A stretch of DNA of 64,000 bases from Glycine soja (Eukaryota; Streptophyta; Magnoliopsida; Fabales; Fabaceae): positions 11,692,485 to 11,756,484 of the forward strand of contig NC_041002.1 of NCBI RefSeq assembly GCF_004193775.1. The letters run 5' to 3'. The notes beneath the pieces are model-generated. The model had not been told where the DNA came from. It saw only the letters and a list, made by a program, of their open reading frames with translations, and did not search any database. This document shows positions 23,571 to 34,099 of the stretch, piece by piece. Numbering within the stretch: the stretch's first letter is position 1; each line of letters opens with the position of its first letter. Made by a program: the position numbers and the translations under genes.

Positions 23571-23952
23571 TGACCAGTGTTTTGAAACTCTATGAGATCC
23601 TTCAAAATCTCTAGAGCATCAAACCCATTATCACATAAGACCGAACCTGCAGAACTATCATTAACTTTCTTTTTTCTTCTTTCTCTACCACTTCTAATTA
23701 CCTCAATCCATTTTTCCACAACTGCTTCGACATCCTTGTTTCTGATATCCTCAACCACTGGAGAAGGAGTCTCAGCAGAAGTACTTGCAATATCCATATT
23801 GGTCTTTGCTTTAACATTGTTATCATTTCCCACTGCATTAGACCCTCTATCATCAACCTCTTCCTTCTTAGATTCCACATTAGCCTTAGGTTGTTTCACT
23901 TGCTTTGGTTTCCATTGTTTCCTCACCTTAGGCTTATCACAGATCTGAAGTT
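23567..23952 (-). pseudogene. LINE ORF1, C-terminal fragment
   Basis: An open frame runs from the truncation point at 23952 to a TGA at 23567-23569. It is Lys/Glu/Val-rich (KQWKPKQVKQPKANVE, VVEKWIEVIRSGRERRKKK) and ends ...EFQNTGQ. It has no zinc knuckle in the remaining part. Its position directly before ORF2, with the stop overlapping the ORF2 ATG as ATGA, identifies it as the tail of the nucleic-acid-binding ORF1 protein. The N-terminal part was lost by 5' truncation, so there is no native start. Confidence 0.8.
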
Positions 23953-24419
23953 AATTAATTATTCTTTTATACACTAAAAATTTGAAGTATAGGTTTGGAA
24001 GGTACATGGCTTGTGAGAATAAGTGCTAAAACATATTATTATAGGACAATTGAAGGATTAGTGTGGGGGTAATATGGGCCTACTTCTAAAATTAAATACT
24101 ACTTTAATTAGCATGTTGTTATATTGGTGGAATAGGACATGGATCAATTGGGGGAATATAGAATTTGCCTAATATGTGGTGGGTGTTGTGACCAGATGTG
24201 GTTATATATATAATATTAGAATTTGCCTAACATGACTTCGTTAGCATCGGTTTTTCAAAAACCAATGTTAGCATGAGTTCGTTAATATCGGTTTGTAAAA
24301 AATGATGTTAACAAACTCATGTTATTTACGAATATGCCACCGTGTTTTTGTTAACATCGGTTTGATCAAAAATCGATGTTAACGAAGCGATGTTAAAACC
24401 ATTTTTTCTTGTAGTGATT

Positions 24420-24699
24420 GCATTGTCTTACAATTGTGGACATGAAGCTTTTTCATTAATGATTTAAATTGTTTTTGCCTTTAAATTTTATTTATTACAA
24501 TTACAATTTCATATTTTTGTAACCTAATAAAAACTGAATATTTAAATTTATATTTCTAAAAATTAGTAATGTTCTATGTTTTAGTTTTTTTGATTGTGTG
24601 TGTGTTTAGAAAATAAAAAATCTTTTACTTTATAGAATAAGATATACATAATAATGACCAAAACAATATCCCGGGCATGACATAGGTACAAAAACTAAT

Positions 24700-24730
<31 letters not shown>

Positions 24731-25810
24731 CTCCATTTACTCAGTGAGTGACCAATGCATGGTGCGAGAGCTCTTTTGGATGGGAAGAATGCACAAAAGA
24801 TTCCAAAGGCTTTTGGTTGTAATTTTTCTTATTCCGTCATCTTTCTCATGTATATGAGGTTATTGTTTTGCTTGTTTGTACCCATGACTTTCTAAACCTC
24901 TATTTTCTAGGGTTATGATGTAATCTACAGATGAACCTCAGTCTACTCAACTGAAATTATCTTTATTTAGTCAGTTATGTTGTTCTATCATGCTTAGTTT
25001 CTCATTAGAATTGATCAATATATATTTTAGTTATTTGTGCATTTGTGATTAGCTTCATATGAATAATGGAATTATAGAACAACCGAATCCTTTAGAATGA
25101 CTATTGACCAAACATATTTTAGTTATTTCTAATTATCATTGTCTATGCGCTTATGCTTTCTAGTAATTTATTTCTTAAATGACGATTAACCTTTGGAAGT
25201 GTTTGGCCAAAACCTTTTAACAACCTTAGGAGTCAGGAATTGATAAACATTGAAAATTCAATTAACATATAATTTGGGGAATTCAATGGCAAGATTTAAT
25301 CATAGCCATAGGCTTTCTTATCTGATAAGTTCATTGCACTGTTTCTGATTGCTCTAGAGTATTGTTTTCCAACAAAGTAATTGAACACATTTCTCAACTA
25401 TTGGTTAAAACCAAATTGTTTAGTTTATTACAAATTAAATTATTACAGAAACACGACTAGTCCTTTGGGTATGATATCCGGACTTAAGTCTATTGTTACT
25501 GCACGTAGGGTACGCTTGCCCTGAGCGAACATATTTTACGCATCAATTACTAATTATATTTAATTACTTAAAGTATATATTTCCTTAGTTAAAACAAAGA
25601 ATCTTAATTATTTCATAATTAAATCCCACAAACACACAATTGAGTTATATTTTTTAGGGTGTTAGAAGTTTTCTATTAAACATTACCTTTATGCCGAGGA
25701 GCAGAGTAATTCGAAGAAGTCTTAAATTTTAAGGTAAAGCACAAAATTTTCAGTCAAAATTTTCAATTAAAGTATCCAATTGAAGTTGAATAAAGGAATC
25801 AACGTAAAAT
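24420..25810. other. AT-rich non-coding DNA with a (CA)n microsatellite
   Basis: A CA-repeat microsatellite lies at about 24701-24726. No gene is supported. At 25440-25560 a phrase (tttgggtatgatatccgg...cgcatcaa) resembles part of a retroelement untranslated region, but boundaries are not visible. Confidence 0.45.
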
Positions 25811-25819
25811 AGAAAAAAA

Positions 25820-26138
25820 GCTAAAATATGTTTTATGCCTCTGATAGATGACTGATTTTTGTTTTAGGTTTCTAATAAATTTTTTTGATGCATTGGATTC
25901 TTGATATATCAAAACTTTTGTTTTGAATCCCTATTGTCAGTTAAGTGATGATGTGACACATTGTAAATAAATATTTCCAATAGAATCCGTGATTCAAATG
26001 GAACAACATCATCACTTAATTGATGATAGAGACTCAAAAACAATTTTTTTGATATATCAGGAATCCAATGCAACAAATTTTTTTATTAGGGACCTAAAAC
26101 AAAAATCGGTCATTTATAAGGGACCTAAAGCATATTTA
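25820..26138. mobile_element. Foldback MITE, Mutator-like
   Basis: The two halves are inverted copies of about 140 bp: left taaaatatgtttt...gatttttgttttagg...gcattggatt, and right the same phrases inverted (...aatccaatgc...cctaaaacaaaaatc...gcatattta). The 9-bp sequence agaaaaaaa flanks it at 25811-25819 and 26139-26147, matching a Mutator-size duplication, although its low complexity weakens this. I recognise the family as abundant in legumes. There is no coding capacity. Confidence 0.75.
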
Positions 26139-26237
26139 AGAAAAAAAACTTAATTATCAATTTGGTTCCCAAATTATTTCAAAAGATTCAATTTGGACCC
26201 CAAGTTTTAAAAAGATTCTATTTGGTGGCTATCGCCG

Positions 26238-26459
26238 TTCTCCATTGACGCCGAGATCGGTGGCTGTCTCTTCGACTTCCTTTTCGCGGCGCAGGATGCG
26301 TCCACTTCGTCACTTCTGTGGGCGGTGGCGTTGCTCGAATTGCACCCGAAGGTGCTCATGAAGGTGAGGGCCGAAGTCACCGGAATCAGGCGGTCCCATT
26401 GTTGGATTTTGGTGAACAGAGAAATGGTGCTGGTTCGCATTAGAACTTTAGGGTTTTAA
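26238..26459 (+). pseudogene. Fragment of a CYP710A-like cytochrome P450 (sterol C-22 desaturase)
   Basis: An uninterrupted 73-codon frame. Its first 45 or so residues match the I-helix region of CYP710A enzymes: [20 protein letters not shown] then [18 protein letters not shown] and MKVRAEV. AAQDAST corresponds to the oxygen-binding (A/G)GxD(T/S)T motif. CYP710A makes stigmasterol from sitosterol in the ER. After about residue 48 the resemblance stops ([14 protein letters not shown]...). The frame ends at 26459, so the heme-binding region, the N-terminal anchor and most of the protein are missing. The fragment is GC-rich relative to its surroundings and lies about 60 bp before CACTA subterminal repeats, suggesting transposon capture. 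Confidence 0.8.
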
Positions 26460-26519
26460 TTTGCAAAACTAAGGAAGAGTGATTAAAATAAGGCTAGGAC
26501 TAAGAGAGGTGCGCGGTTC

Positions 26520-26710
26520 ACATTCCCTTTCGCATTCAACATCGGTTCTACAAGAACCGATGTCGTAATGCGTTTTCAAAGATGGGTTTATCAAAATCGT
26601 CTTTAAAATTTTTCAATTATTTACAAAAATGTCACCGCTTTACTTACAACATCTGTTTTTATACAACCGTCGTAAAACCTGCGTCATAGAAAAACGCTTT
26701 TCTAGTAGTG
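26520..26710. mobile_element. CACTA-type right terminus, partner end not found
   Basis: The sequence ends ttttctagtagtg (inverts to CACTACTAGAAAA). It is preceded by subterminal inverted motifs, including the near-perfect hairpin acatcggttct-aca-agaaccgatgt at about 26540. The 3 bases after the end are tga. No CACTAC preceded by tga was found between 24420 and this point, so the left end is lost or lies elsewhere. It differs from the 16930-24416 element just inside the terminus. Confidence 0.7.
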
Positions 26711-27812
26711 TGAGTAACAAAATATATTGAGAGATAAGGTGGGAACATAAAGAAAATAATAAAAACTGATTTTTTTTTTAAAAAAATATGATAATTCCTA
26801 TGATCTTGTTTGTGAAATTTTATTTGAAGATTTAAAAGTCATGAGAGAGGTTTTTAATAATTGAATAAAAATCAAATTTTATGATATTGAATTCTTTGAA
26901 ATCATTTAATTATTTTTTTCTAACTCATGTACAACTTATAAATTACATTAACTATCCATGCTATTATTGAATTTACTAAGATGTTTATCAAAGTTGAAAT
27001 GTTAAAATCTTATTTTCGATATACCTAATTTGTCACAGGGTAGAATACATAATTTTGCTATAATTTTTATCGAAAATAATTTTTTTAAATTTTTTTTTAT
27101 TATAAATGGATATTATTAATTATTTTTGCATAAAAAATGAAAGAATGACAACATTTAAATGATTATGAAACCCATAAGGTTGACACAGTGACACCATTGC
27201 ATTTACATATGCAAAAAGAATCTATTTAATGGAAGAACTTGTATTTGATTTTTTTATATGAATAATTCTCTTAAACCAACAACAGTCACATGATGCAAGC
27301 GAAATTAGTTTATGATTCAATGTATTAAGAGATACCCACGATATCTCGATAGCTGACAAAAAAAATAAATAATTATGAGGTATAATTTTCTCTATTCACT
27401 CATGACACCAACAATCTCAAAGTCGACCTTTGCATATGGTTAAGGAAAACTAAATAAAGAAATTAATACAAAGTGGATACCTTGGTTTGGCTTGTCTCGT
27501 CCATAGCCCACAATTCTCTTTCAAATGTCTCTAACGAAGTTGCCTAGCAAGTCCATACATAAGGCAATATTCCACTTGCATACTTTTTCGTTCCATAAGG
27601 TCATTGAAATGGGATACGAATGACTGGGGATTAAAAAGGGAAGCGAATGAGAGTCCTATCTAAAAAGAACCACATGCAATAGAATTCATAAATCATATCC
27701 ATACTATTTATCCTTTAATAAAAAATACTATTTATTCTTTGCAGTGAGGTCTAGAATATCTCTATTTTTTAGTAATTATAGGAAATATGTATATTAAAAT
27801 GGGTCAAGTTTA
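26711..27812. other. AT-rich non-coding DNA
   Basis: No gene, repeat boundary or RNA gene was recognised here. Confidence 0.5.
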
Positions 27813-27889
27813 ATTGCTTTGGGGTGTTGCTAGGTGCACCCAACAATTTAAGTGAAGTGGCAAAAATGCCCTTCACTTAAAGTTTAAAA

Positions 27890-28100
27890 ACCCTATCGCG
27901 GCGTGCTACTATTCATTTCCATATCCGTACGTCGTCATCTCCTTTTCCCCTCACGTTGCGCATTCTTCTTCTTCACTCATCGCGTTCTTCTTCTTGCTTC
28001 GTCTTCCTTGGTTTCCTCCGCGTCGTTCGTCGTTGAGTGCTTTTGTTGTCGGCATTGAGGACGTCTCCACTGATCTTTGCCACTTCCGCCATCGAGGTAA
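27890..28100 (+). other. GC-richer exon-like segment inside the MULE
   Basis: The stretch from ccctatcgcggcgtg to ccatcgaggtaagc resembles a plant 5' leader or first exon ending in a good splice donor (gag|gtaagc, about 28095). It is rich in cttcttc and cgtcg, unlike the AT-rich DNA around it. It may be captured host leader sequence or part of the MULE family's own end. No protein was identified. Confidence 0.35.
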
Positions 28101-28170
28101 GCTTCGTGCTCTTCGTTAATGGCTGCTTGTTTGTTTTTGGTTCCAAACGATCCGTATGCATTATATGATC

Positions 28171-28847
28171 CTATAACGCATACGGATCATCTGATTCGTA
28201 TGAGTTATACACATCAGTGCTTGTCATATCAACAATAATTATCTTCTCATTCTTAGTCAATTGACCAATGTACGGATCTCCAACTAATGACTTGGCCAAT
28301 TCATGATTGTGACTCCCACATATTAATTTCACCATCCAACCTTGCCCTCCAACCACTGGTTTCCCACGAAGCTTGAAGGGACACCCCCATTTCCTACTGC
28401 CAGTATCTCTTCTAACAAAATCTTTCTTCCTAGACCTATACTGACCACTCCTTTCACAACCAATTAATACAAATGAAGTTCTTCCTCTCATACCAGTGTT
28501 TGTGTCTGACCTCATAATTACCGCCACAAATCCAATTTCATAAGCGACTAATCGAACCCTCTACAAAACATCATCTTGGGTAGCAAACACCTACAATGCA
28601 AGCCACACAATTTTAGTCTTCAAAGGGACATTCCTTTTATTAATTTAATAACAATAAATCACATTATTACCTGATAAGTATTGAACGCCTCAAAACAATC
28701 AACATGTTCTTCTTCATTCACACCAGCTTCGTCTTTATTTTCATCATTCATATTAACTTCTTCAGACATTATACTGTCATATATCCATTGATTTTTGTTC
28801 ATCTTAACAACACATTCAAAATTTTCAACATCAGAAACAAACGACAC
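28171..28847 (-). pseudogene. MULE transposase N-terminal part (FAR1-type), two exons
   Basis: Exon 1 (28847-28671) is acidic and ends EEHVDCFEAFNTYQ at a splice donor (cag|gtaataat). After an 80-bp intron (28670-28591, acceptor ttgtag), exon 2 reads through VFATQDDVL, one stop, and VAYEIGFVAVIMRSDTNTG. It continues with the FAR1-type zinc-binding region: SFVLIGCERSGQYR, GSRKWGCPFKLRGK and WMVKLICGSHNHEL. The Cys/His residues of the finger are present. The frame ends at 28171, where an internal deletion joins it to an atacggatca repeat near the left end. The DDE catalytic core is absent. Confidence 0.85.
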
Positions 28848-29309
28848 CTAACCGCACCTGTACATATACTATCACACAAAACTCTACGTAATTTTTTACT
28901 GCATACCATTTTATAAACATTAAAATTGATAACCCTATATATTAAAAACCAATAACATCAACTTTTTTTTACTTACAATTCATAACCATATAATACATAA
29001 AAAGTTATAACCACAACATATGTAGTCAAATAAATTATTTTATTCAACTTAATTCTAATTCATCAAATTATTACTACACAAAACAATCAATATTAGACCA
29101 CATAAACTCAAATAAATTATCTATAAATTACAACTATAAATTATCTTACAAGTCTTACCATTTTAAAAATATAAAAAATAATTACAAATTAATTATCAAT
29201 TTACACACAGAAAATATTTCAAATAAACATATAAACAAATAATTTTTATTTAAAACAATAAATACTAACATATTTATAATTTAAAAAAATTTAAAATTTT
29301 AATATATTT

Positions 29310-29505
29310 AAAAATCTGTATAAAACATACGGATTATGTAATCCATATGATTTTATACGGATTATCTAATCCGTATGAAGCATATATATTATCTAATCCA
29401 TATAAACCATACGGATTACATAATCCGTATAAAACATACGGATTATATAATCCGTAAGTTATATTAAAACTTACAAATTACTTAATCCGTATATCATGCA
29501 AACAC
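29310..29505. repeat. Palindromic atacggatta/taatccgtat array in the MULE
   Basis: Several palindromic units of about 22 bp (atacggatta-n-taatccgtat and decayed forms) occur in tandem. Related single units lie at 28145-28200 near the other end. They sit where MULE subterminal repeats would bind transposase; that function is inference. Confidence 0.75.
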
Positions 29506-29782
29506 ACATTTTACGGCATACCTCCAACAGCGTCAGTTAACAATCAAACTACCACCAACGAACCTCCATAACACTTTCATCTCCGAAGCGACACCTCTCT
29601 CAACAATAAAAAACCTACACCAAACAAAGAAAGCAAACAAGAAAGTGGAGCATAAATTAAAAAAAACGTTAAAAAGCAAGTTATAAAGGAAGAAGAAAGT
29701 GCAAGGGCATTTACAGAATTATTTAAAATTTCTGGATGCACAAACAATAATGTTGGTGCACCTAGCAACACCCATTGCTTGA

Positions 29783-30870
29783 TGCACCTAGCCTTTAGCC
29801 AGCTAAAGTTTGTGGACTAAGTTTGAAATATAAATCCAGTTGAATTTGGGCTCAATCAAATTTGGCCTGAAAATTTAACATGTTTAAAGTTGACTAGTCT
29901 ACAAATTAAAAAAACTTAAATATATATCACATATAAATTGATCAGAATCATATACAATAGATACATGATGGATTCGAACTATCTAATAAATTTTTCTTAT
30001 ATTAGAAGAAGTGAGTTCATTGGCTTGATTTTTTATAAACAAAATAGTATTAACTATTATTTTAACTTAAAATTATTAAATTAGGCTAAACATTCATTTT
30101 TTTAGTAAAACGTAGGCCAGTGATCTAGCAACTTCGCCCAATGGCATATAAAGGCTGGGTTGGACTTGTAAAGTTTTAACCTGGTATCAAAAATATTTTG
30201 TCCAACATGTTTATCCAAATGTATGAGACAATCGATTTTCACAACCTTAAGTAATTATCTTGACTTCAAGTAAATGCTCCAACCTTGTTCCTTATTCATA
30301 GACATATTCCTTCTACTTTAAAGGAAAAGAAGGGGACAAAAAAAGAAGAAGAGAGAGAACGTGAACGTGAACCCCGGGTAAGGGCTCAACTTGTTCACTT
30401 TATGGTACAAATGAAATAGGTAAATGTCGATACACAAGTGGTGGTTTAGAAAGTATTTAAGATTTAGCACAACCAATATAATTGATTAATCACATAGATG
30501 ACCCCTACCTATTTGATGAACCTAGTCTTCAGGAATATCTTTTCATCTAGCTCCCATTAACAAAAGAGATGTCACAGTCACAATCACAATCACATTTCAC
30601 ACCCAATTTCTATGTTGTAGTAATTAGAGAGGAAACTTCCTCTATGCCAAAAAGTCCACGACACTCCTTCATGCTCCTTACTTTGGACCCCATCTCAACT
30701 TTCTAATATCCTCACATCTTTTTTTTTTTTTTCTTTGGCACCAAATTCCTTGAAGTTTCATGTGAAAGAGACACCATATTCACCCTCTTCCACCGTGTAT
30801 TTCAAAACCTTCCCACAAGTTTCCAAGAAGTGTCTCACAAATTTCCATGAATTAAGTGTGAAAGGTGCTA
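29783..30870. other. Non-coding DNA upstream of the membrane-protein gene
   Basis: No element boundary was recognised. The right part is the putative promoter region of the gene at 30981. A run of 13 T lies at about 30719-30731. Confidence 0.5.
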
Positions 30871-30883
30871 GTTGTATACTATA

Positions 30884-30900
30884 CTATATATATACATATA
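30884..30900 (+). promoter_or_regulatory. TATA box of the membrane-protein gene
   Basis: ctatatatatacatata lies 97 bp before the ATG at 30981. That gives a leader of about 65 bp if transcription starts about 30 bp downstream. It also argues against the upstream in-frame ATG at 30735, which would precede the TATA box. Confidence 0.6.
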
Positions 30901-30980
30901 CTACTTCACAATATCCACACCATCCAACATGGCTTAATTGGTCTCCTCAAACTCCTTGCATTCTTTCTTTCTTTACAACA

Positions 30981-31331
30981 ATGACTTTCGAAGAGAAAAC
31001 AATTTATCAAACCACTTTAGCCTCAATTCCCCACTACACCCTTCTAGAGTGTGTCTTGGGGATTTGCTTCACAGTGATCACCATCCTCCTTCAGCTTCCT
31101 TATGAGTACATAGACAACAATCCAGTTCCCACCATAGTCTTCAAGGGTCGCCCGAGAACATTCCATGCCTTCATAATATGCATAATCTTCGCCTTCTCGG
31201 GTGCCACCAATGCACTTGTGGCATTCAATAAGTCAAGATTTTCTAGGCTTTGTGGGTATTATGCAATGGCTTCTATGGCTTCGGCTTTGGCAATTCTCTT
31301 GTGGGCATTGTGCTGCACATGTATCAATTAG
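30981..31331 (+). CDS. Small three-helix membrane protein, intact, function unknown
   Basis: A single-exon frame of 116 codons (MTFEEKTIYQTT... to CTCIN). Three hydrophobic segments are clear: residues about 20-42 (TLLECVLGICFTVITILLQL), 60-82 (FHAFIICIIFAFSGATNALV) and 92-114 (YYAMASMASALAILLWALCC). A short loop with a VFKGRPRT motif precedes helix 2 and KSRFSRLCG precedes helix 3. There is no cleavable signal peptide. I recall similar short legume proteins annotated only as transmembrane proteins, but cannot name a family. I chose 30981 because it follows the TATA box by a plausible leader and has the favourable context aacaatg. An in-frame ATG at 30735 exists but adds 82 residues with no domain. 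No stops or frameshifts are present, and it is the only clearly undamaged ORF without transposon resemblance here. Confidence 0.75.
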   Translation: MTFEEKTIYQTTLASIPHYTLLECVLGICFTVITILLQLPYEYIDNNPVPTIVFKGRPRTFHAFIICIIFAFSGATNALVAFNKSRFSRLCGYYAMASMASALAILLWALCCTCIN

Positions 31332-33693
31332 AAAGGCTGGACTTTGATTCTGGAACTGCTATAGCTTTATAAAGATTAAACAGTCCTGTGTTGTATCTTG
31401 AAGATTTTTGGCTTCAACCTCTTAGGAAACTATTGGTTTGTGAGAGCCAGTATGATAAAACTTTTGATCAAAATTTGAATTAAGTAATTATTGATTGGTA
31501 ATTTATTGGATTAATAATTATAATTTTAATGGTAAAACATATTAAAATTGATTATTGTTACATAGTTGCATAAAAGTCTTAACTCTTAAGCTTTGTTCCT
31601 TGGATTTATGTACTTTTGGTTCCTTTGTTTCATCAATCATGTGGTATGTTCAGACTTCAGACTTCTTAATTTGAAGTTCTTGCAATTGACCCATTACAGT
31701 CAGGAACATTTGAGTATGGCAGAGACAAGAGATACTAATAAATGAACGATGGAATTTACTATTACTATGCTTACCGACCACAAAATAGCTAACCAAAATG
31801 AATATATGAAGATAAAGAAAGGAACCAAGGATAGAAAAATGGAACAAGCAAAACCTCTGCTTCATGTCTGAGATTAATTATAAGCCTTACTTTAGTTTCA
31901 TAATTTATAACTATATTTTACCAAAGGAAAAAAAATATAGTTAAAAAGGTAAAAGAGAACTCCTGTGTTACTTCATAATCCCTAAAAGATACAACTCATC
32001 TATAAACGCACCACCAAATGACTCTTGCTTATCACTCGTCTGGACCAGGAATTATGAAGAATTTTCCTTCTCTGACTATCTTATTACAATGCTTGGCATA
32101 TATAGGTATTTTCCTTTGATAATCAATAAATAGCTCCAGTTATCTTATAGGTATTTAAATACTGCATGCCATCTTGTCAGATTTCTCCATTCTTCAGGAT
32201 TAGTTCATAGATTTAAATTTCTTATCCATATCCGAGTGCATCTCATTACTTTTTGTTGATGTCTTCATTCATAGAGTTTACTAGCCATGTCATACTCATG
32301 GAGTGTTCAGCATCCTGAACAGCATAATGGAGTTTAGACTTGGCTGGTGCCTTAGTTTCACCAGTCAAGTAACCAAATTTTCAGCTACTGGGAAAGTACA
32401 TGTGGATTGCTTGTAGACCAACATAAAAATCCACACCAGTAAGGCAATAATAGCCTTGTTTCACCATGAAGCATTACGCTTGTGCAATGGCTAGTTTTGT
32501 TGTCTTGTCTCAATAGCAAGAGTTAAATCACGAGATTTAATGAGAAAACTTTGGAACTTTTAAGTTTTAACTCTATATTCTTTGAATGAGTTAAGAAACA
32601 TATGACCACCGGCTTCTGTTACGTTCATGCAAAATTAACTCACCTACCTAGTATTTAAGATATGTCCAAACTAAGGGGTATAAGTATTGTTAGAATACCA
32701 TGCGGTTCATATTATCGCATGTTAACAACCACAGGATAAAAAGGTAACAATTAACATGTTAACAACCACACACTGTAAGCAGTCCAAATAGCTGGTGGAC
32801 CACAAAATAAGTTTGGCAAAGTGCATGTACAGTGTTTGGCGCCCCAAACCAAAGGAAAGGAGAAGGATCACATGGGAGATTGGGGGGTGGTGGATTATTT
32901 TGTGTTCAGCACTTGGTTTCAATTCTTATAAAAGATACTCGAACCCTTGAAGTTAAAAGTGGTTGTTGGTCAATCCAATACCAAAATGACAGAAGTATAC
33001 TGTGAGAGCAATCATCCAAAATATGATAACACGATACCATGTGCATCAAGAGAAATTAAAATGGTAAACAACTGGTCGGTACATCATGCCAATCCAGTTA
33101 ACCAATAGGAATGCCCATAAAACACACTATCAAGACAAACTCAAGTACTAAAATAATAATAAAAAAAAGCATCAGACTCAAAATGATCCTATATATTTTT
33201 TAAGATCAAAATCATATTTAAGTTTTAAAAAATACTCACATTAGACATAAGGTATGTCCAATTCGAAACACCAGTACATCATAATAATAGATGGCAAATA
33301 TAAATAACACGTGCTAGTGAAATTAAGCAATACAAATCACCTACCAAAAAATAATAAAAATAAAGAATCACCTAAGCATTATGCTATTATATTAGACATG
33401 CTAGGCATGGAGAAAACCAAGCAAAAATAATATTAAAATTGATATAATTCTAATTTACAAAAGAGTGACACGATATTGAGATAAAAATTTCACTTTTTAA
33501 ATTATGTATTTTAATTTATAACATAATTAGATATTCTTACAATACATCAAATAATTTTATTTGCTTAATGGGAAGAGAATTAAGATTTCCCACAATTAAC
33601 AAAAAATAATTTCTTAACATCGAACTAACTATTTATTTATTCAAAAATTTATTTATTTATATATTTATATAAATATTATATTAATAACATTAA
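31332..33693. other. Non-coding DNA downstream of the membrane-protein gene
   Basis: The first 100-200 bp should hold the 3' untranslated region (tttataaagattaa near 31366). Beyond that I see no gene or element boundary. Short open frames lack any support. An (AT)n tract follows at about 33697-33717. Confidence 0.5.
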
Positions 33694-34099
33694 ATGATAT
33701 ATATATATATATATATACATATATATTTCTTTTCAAGTTTAATTTTCTTTTTGCAAAATTCTTTTTCTCATATCCTATATTTATTTACATATCTATATAA
33801 ATATTACATTAATATTGTTTTCTTAAGTAGAGTTTATTTTTTATACAGTAATGGCTTAAAAATGCATCTGCGCAAGCACATAGCACAAGTATTACTATAT
33901 ACGAAAAAGTTGCACCGTGTGCAGCACTGGCGCCACCATGGATCAGAAACATGTCAAAGTGTTTTGGGACCACACCCAACACACGCGAAGCACAAGCATC
34001 CACACTCTTCCAAAAATACCCCTTAAACTTCCCAACAATTACCCATTCTCCCGCAATCTCACAACTCCCCCGAAAGAGCAAATCAGTAATTTCCGCAAT

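Larger units (their letters stand above)
20121..23952 (-). mobile_element. L1-type LINE, 5'-truncated, inserted in the CACTA element
   Basis: A minus-strand element whose 3' poly(A) appears as ten T at 20121-20130. The direct repeat aattaattattc(tttt) occurs at 20109-20120 and at 23953-23964, a typical LINE target duplication. The element ends abruptly at 23952 inside ORF1, so it is 5'-truncated. It contains the C-terminal part of ORF1 and an almost intact ORF2 with endonuclease, reverse transcriptase and the C-terminal zf-RVT region. Only one frameshift was seen in ORF2, making it one of the younger insertions here. Confidence 0.92.
16930..24416 (-). mobile_element. CACTA (En/Spm) DNA transposon with nested LINE
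   Basis: The left end begins CACTACTAGATAATAGG and the right end inverts to CACTACAAGAAAAAATGG. Both continue into [G/C]TTTTAACATC, showing they belong together. The 3-bp duplication att flanks the unit at 16927-16929 and 24417-24419, the size expected for CACTA. Subterminal arrays of acatcggtttt / aaaaccgatgtt in both orientations occupy about 16945-17220 and 24230-24400, where transposase-binding repeats are normally found. A minus-strand TNP2-type transposase pseudogene occupies 17274-19300. The 7,487-bp span includes a LINE of about 3.8 kb. Confidence 0.92.
27822..29773 (-). mobile_element. Mutator-like element (MULE), internally deleted
   Basis: Terminal inverted repeats start gggtgttgctaggtgcacc on both ends (27822-27840 and, inverted, 29755-29773). 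An imperfect 9-bp duplication flanks it: attgctttg at 27813-27821 and attgcttga at 29774-29782 (7 of 9 match). Inside are the first two exons of a FAR1-type MULE transposase on the minus strand, an exon-like GC-richer segment near the left end, and palindromic atacggatta...taatccgtat units near the right end. The catalytic DDE part of the transposase is missing, so the copy is non-autonomous. Confidence 0.85.

Noticed and set aside
26207..26440. Minus-strand open frame of 77 codons
   Set aside because: It is the shadow of the P450 fragment read on the plus strand, which has clear family resemblance.
16930..26710. A larger CACTA element from 16930 to 26710, since both ends contain CACTACTAG
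   Set aside because: The 3-bp flanks differ (att against tga), while 16930-24416 has matching att flanks and matching sequence inside the termini.
30735..30980. Upstream start for the membrane protein (198-residue version)
   Set aside because: The TATA box at 30884 lies inside that extension and the added 82 residues show no domain.
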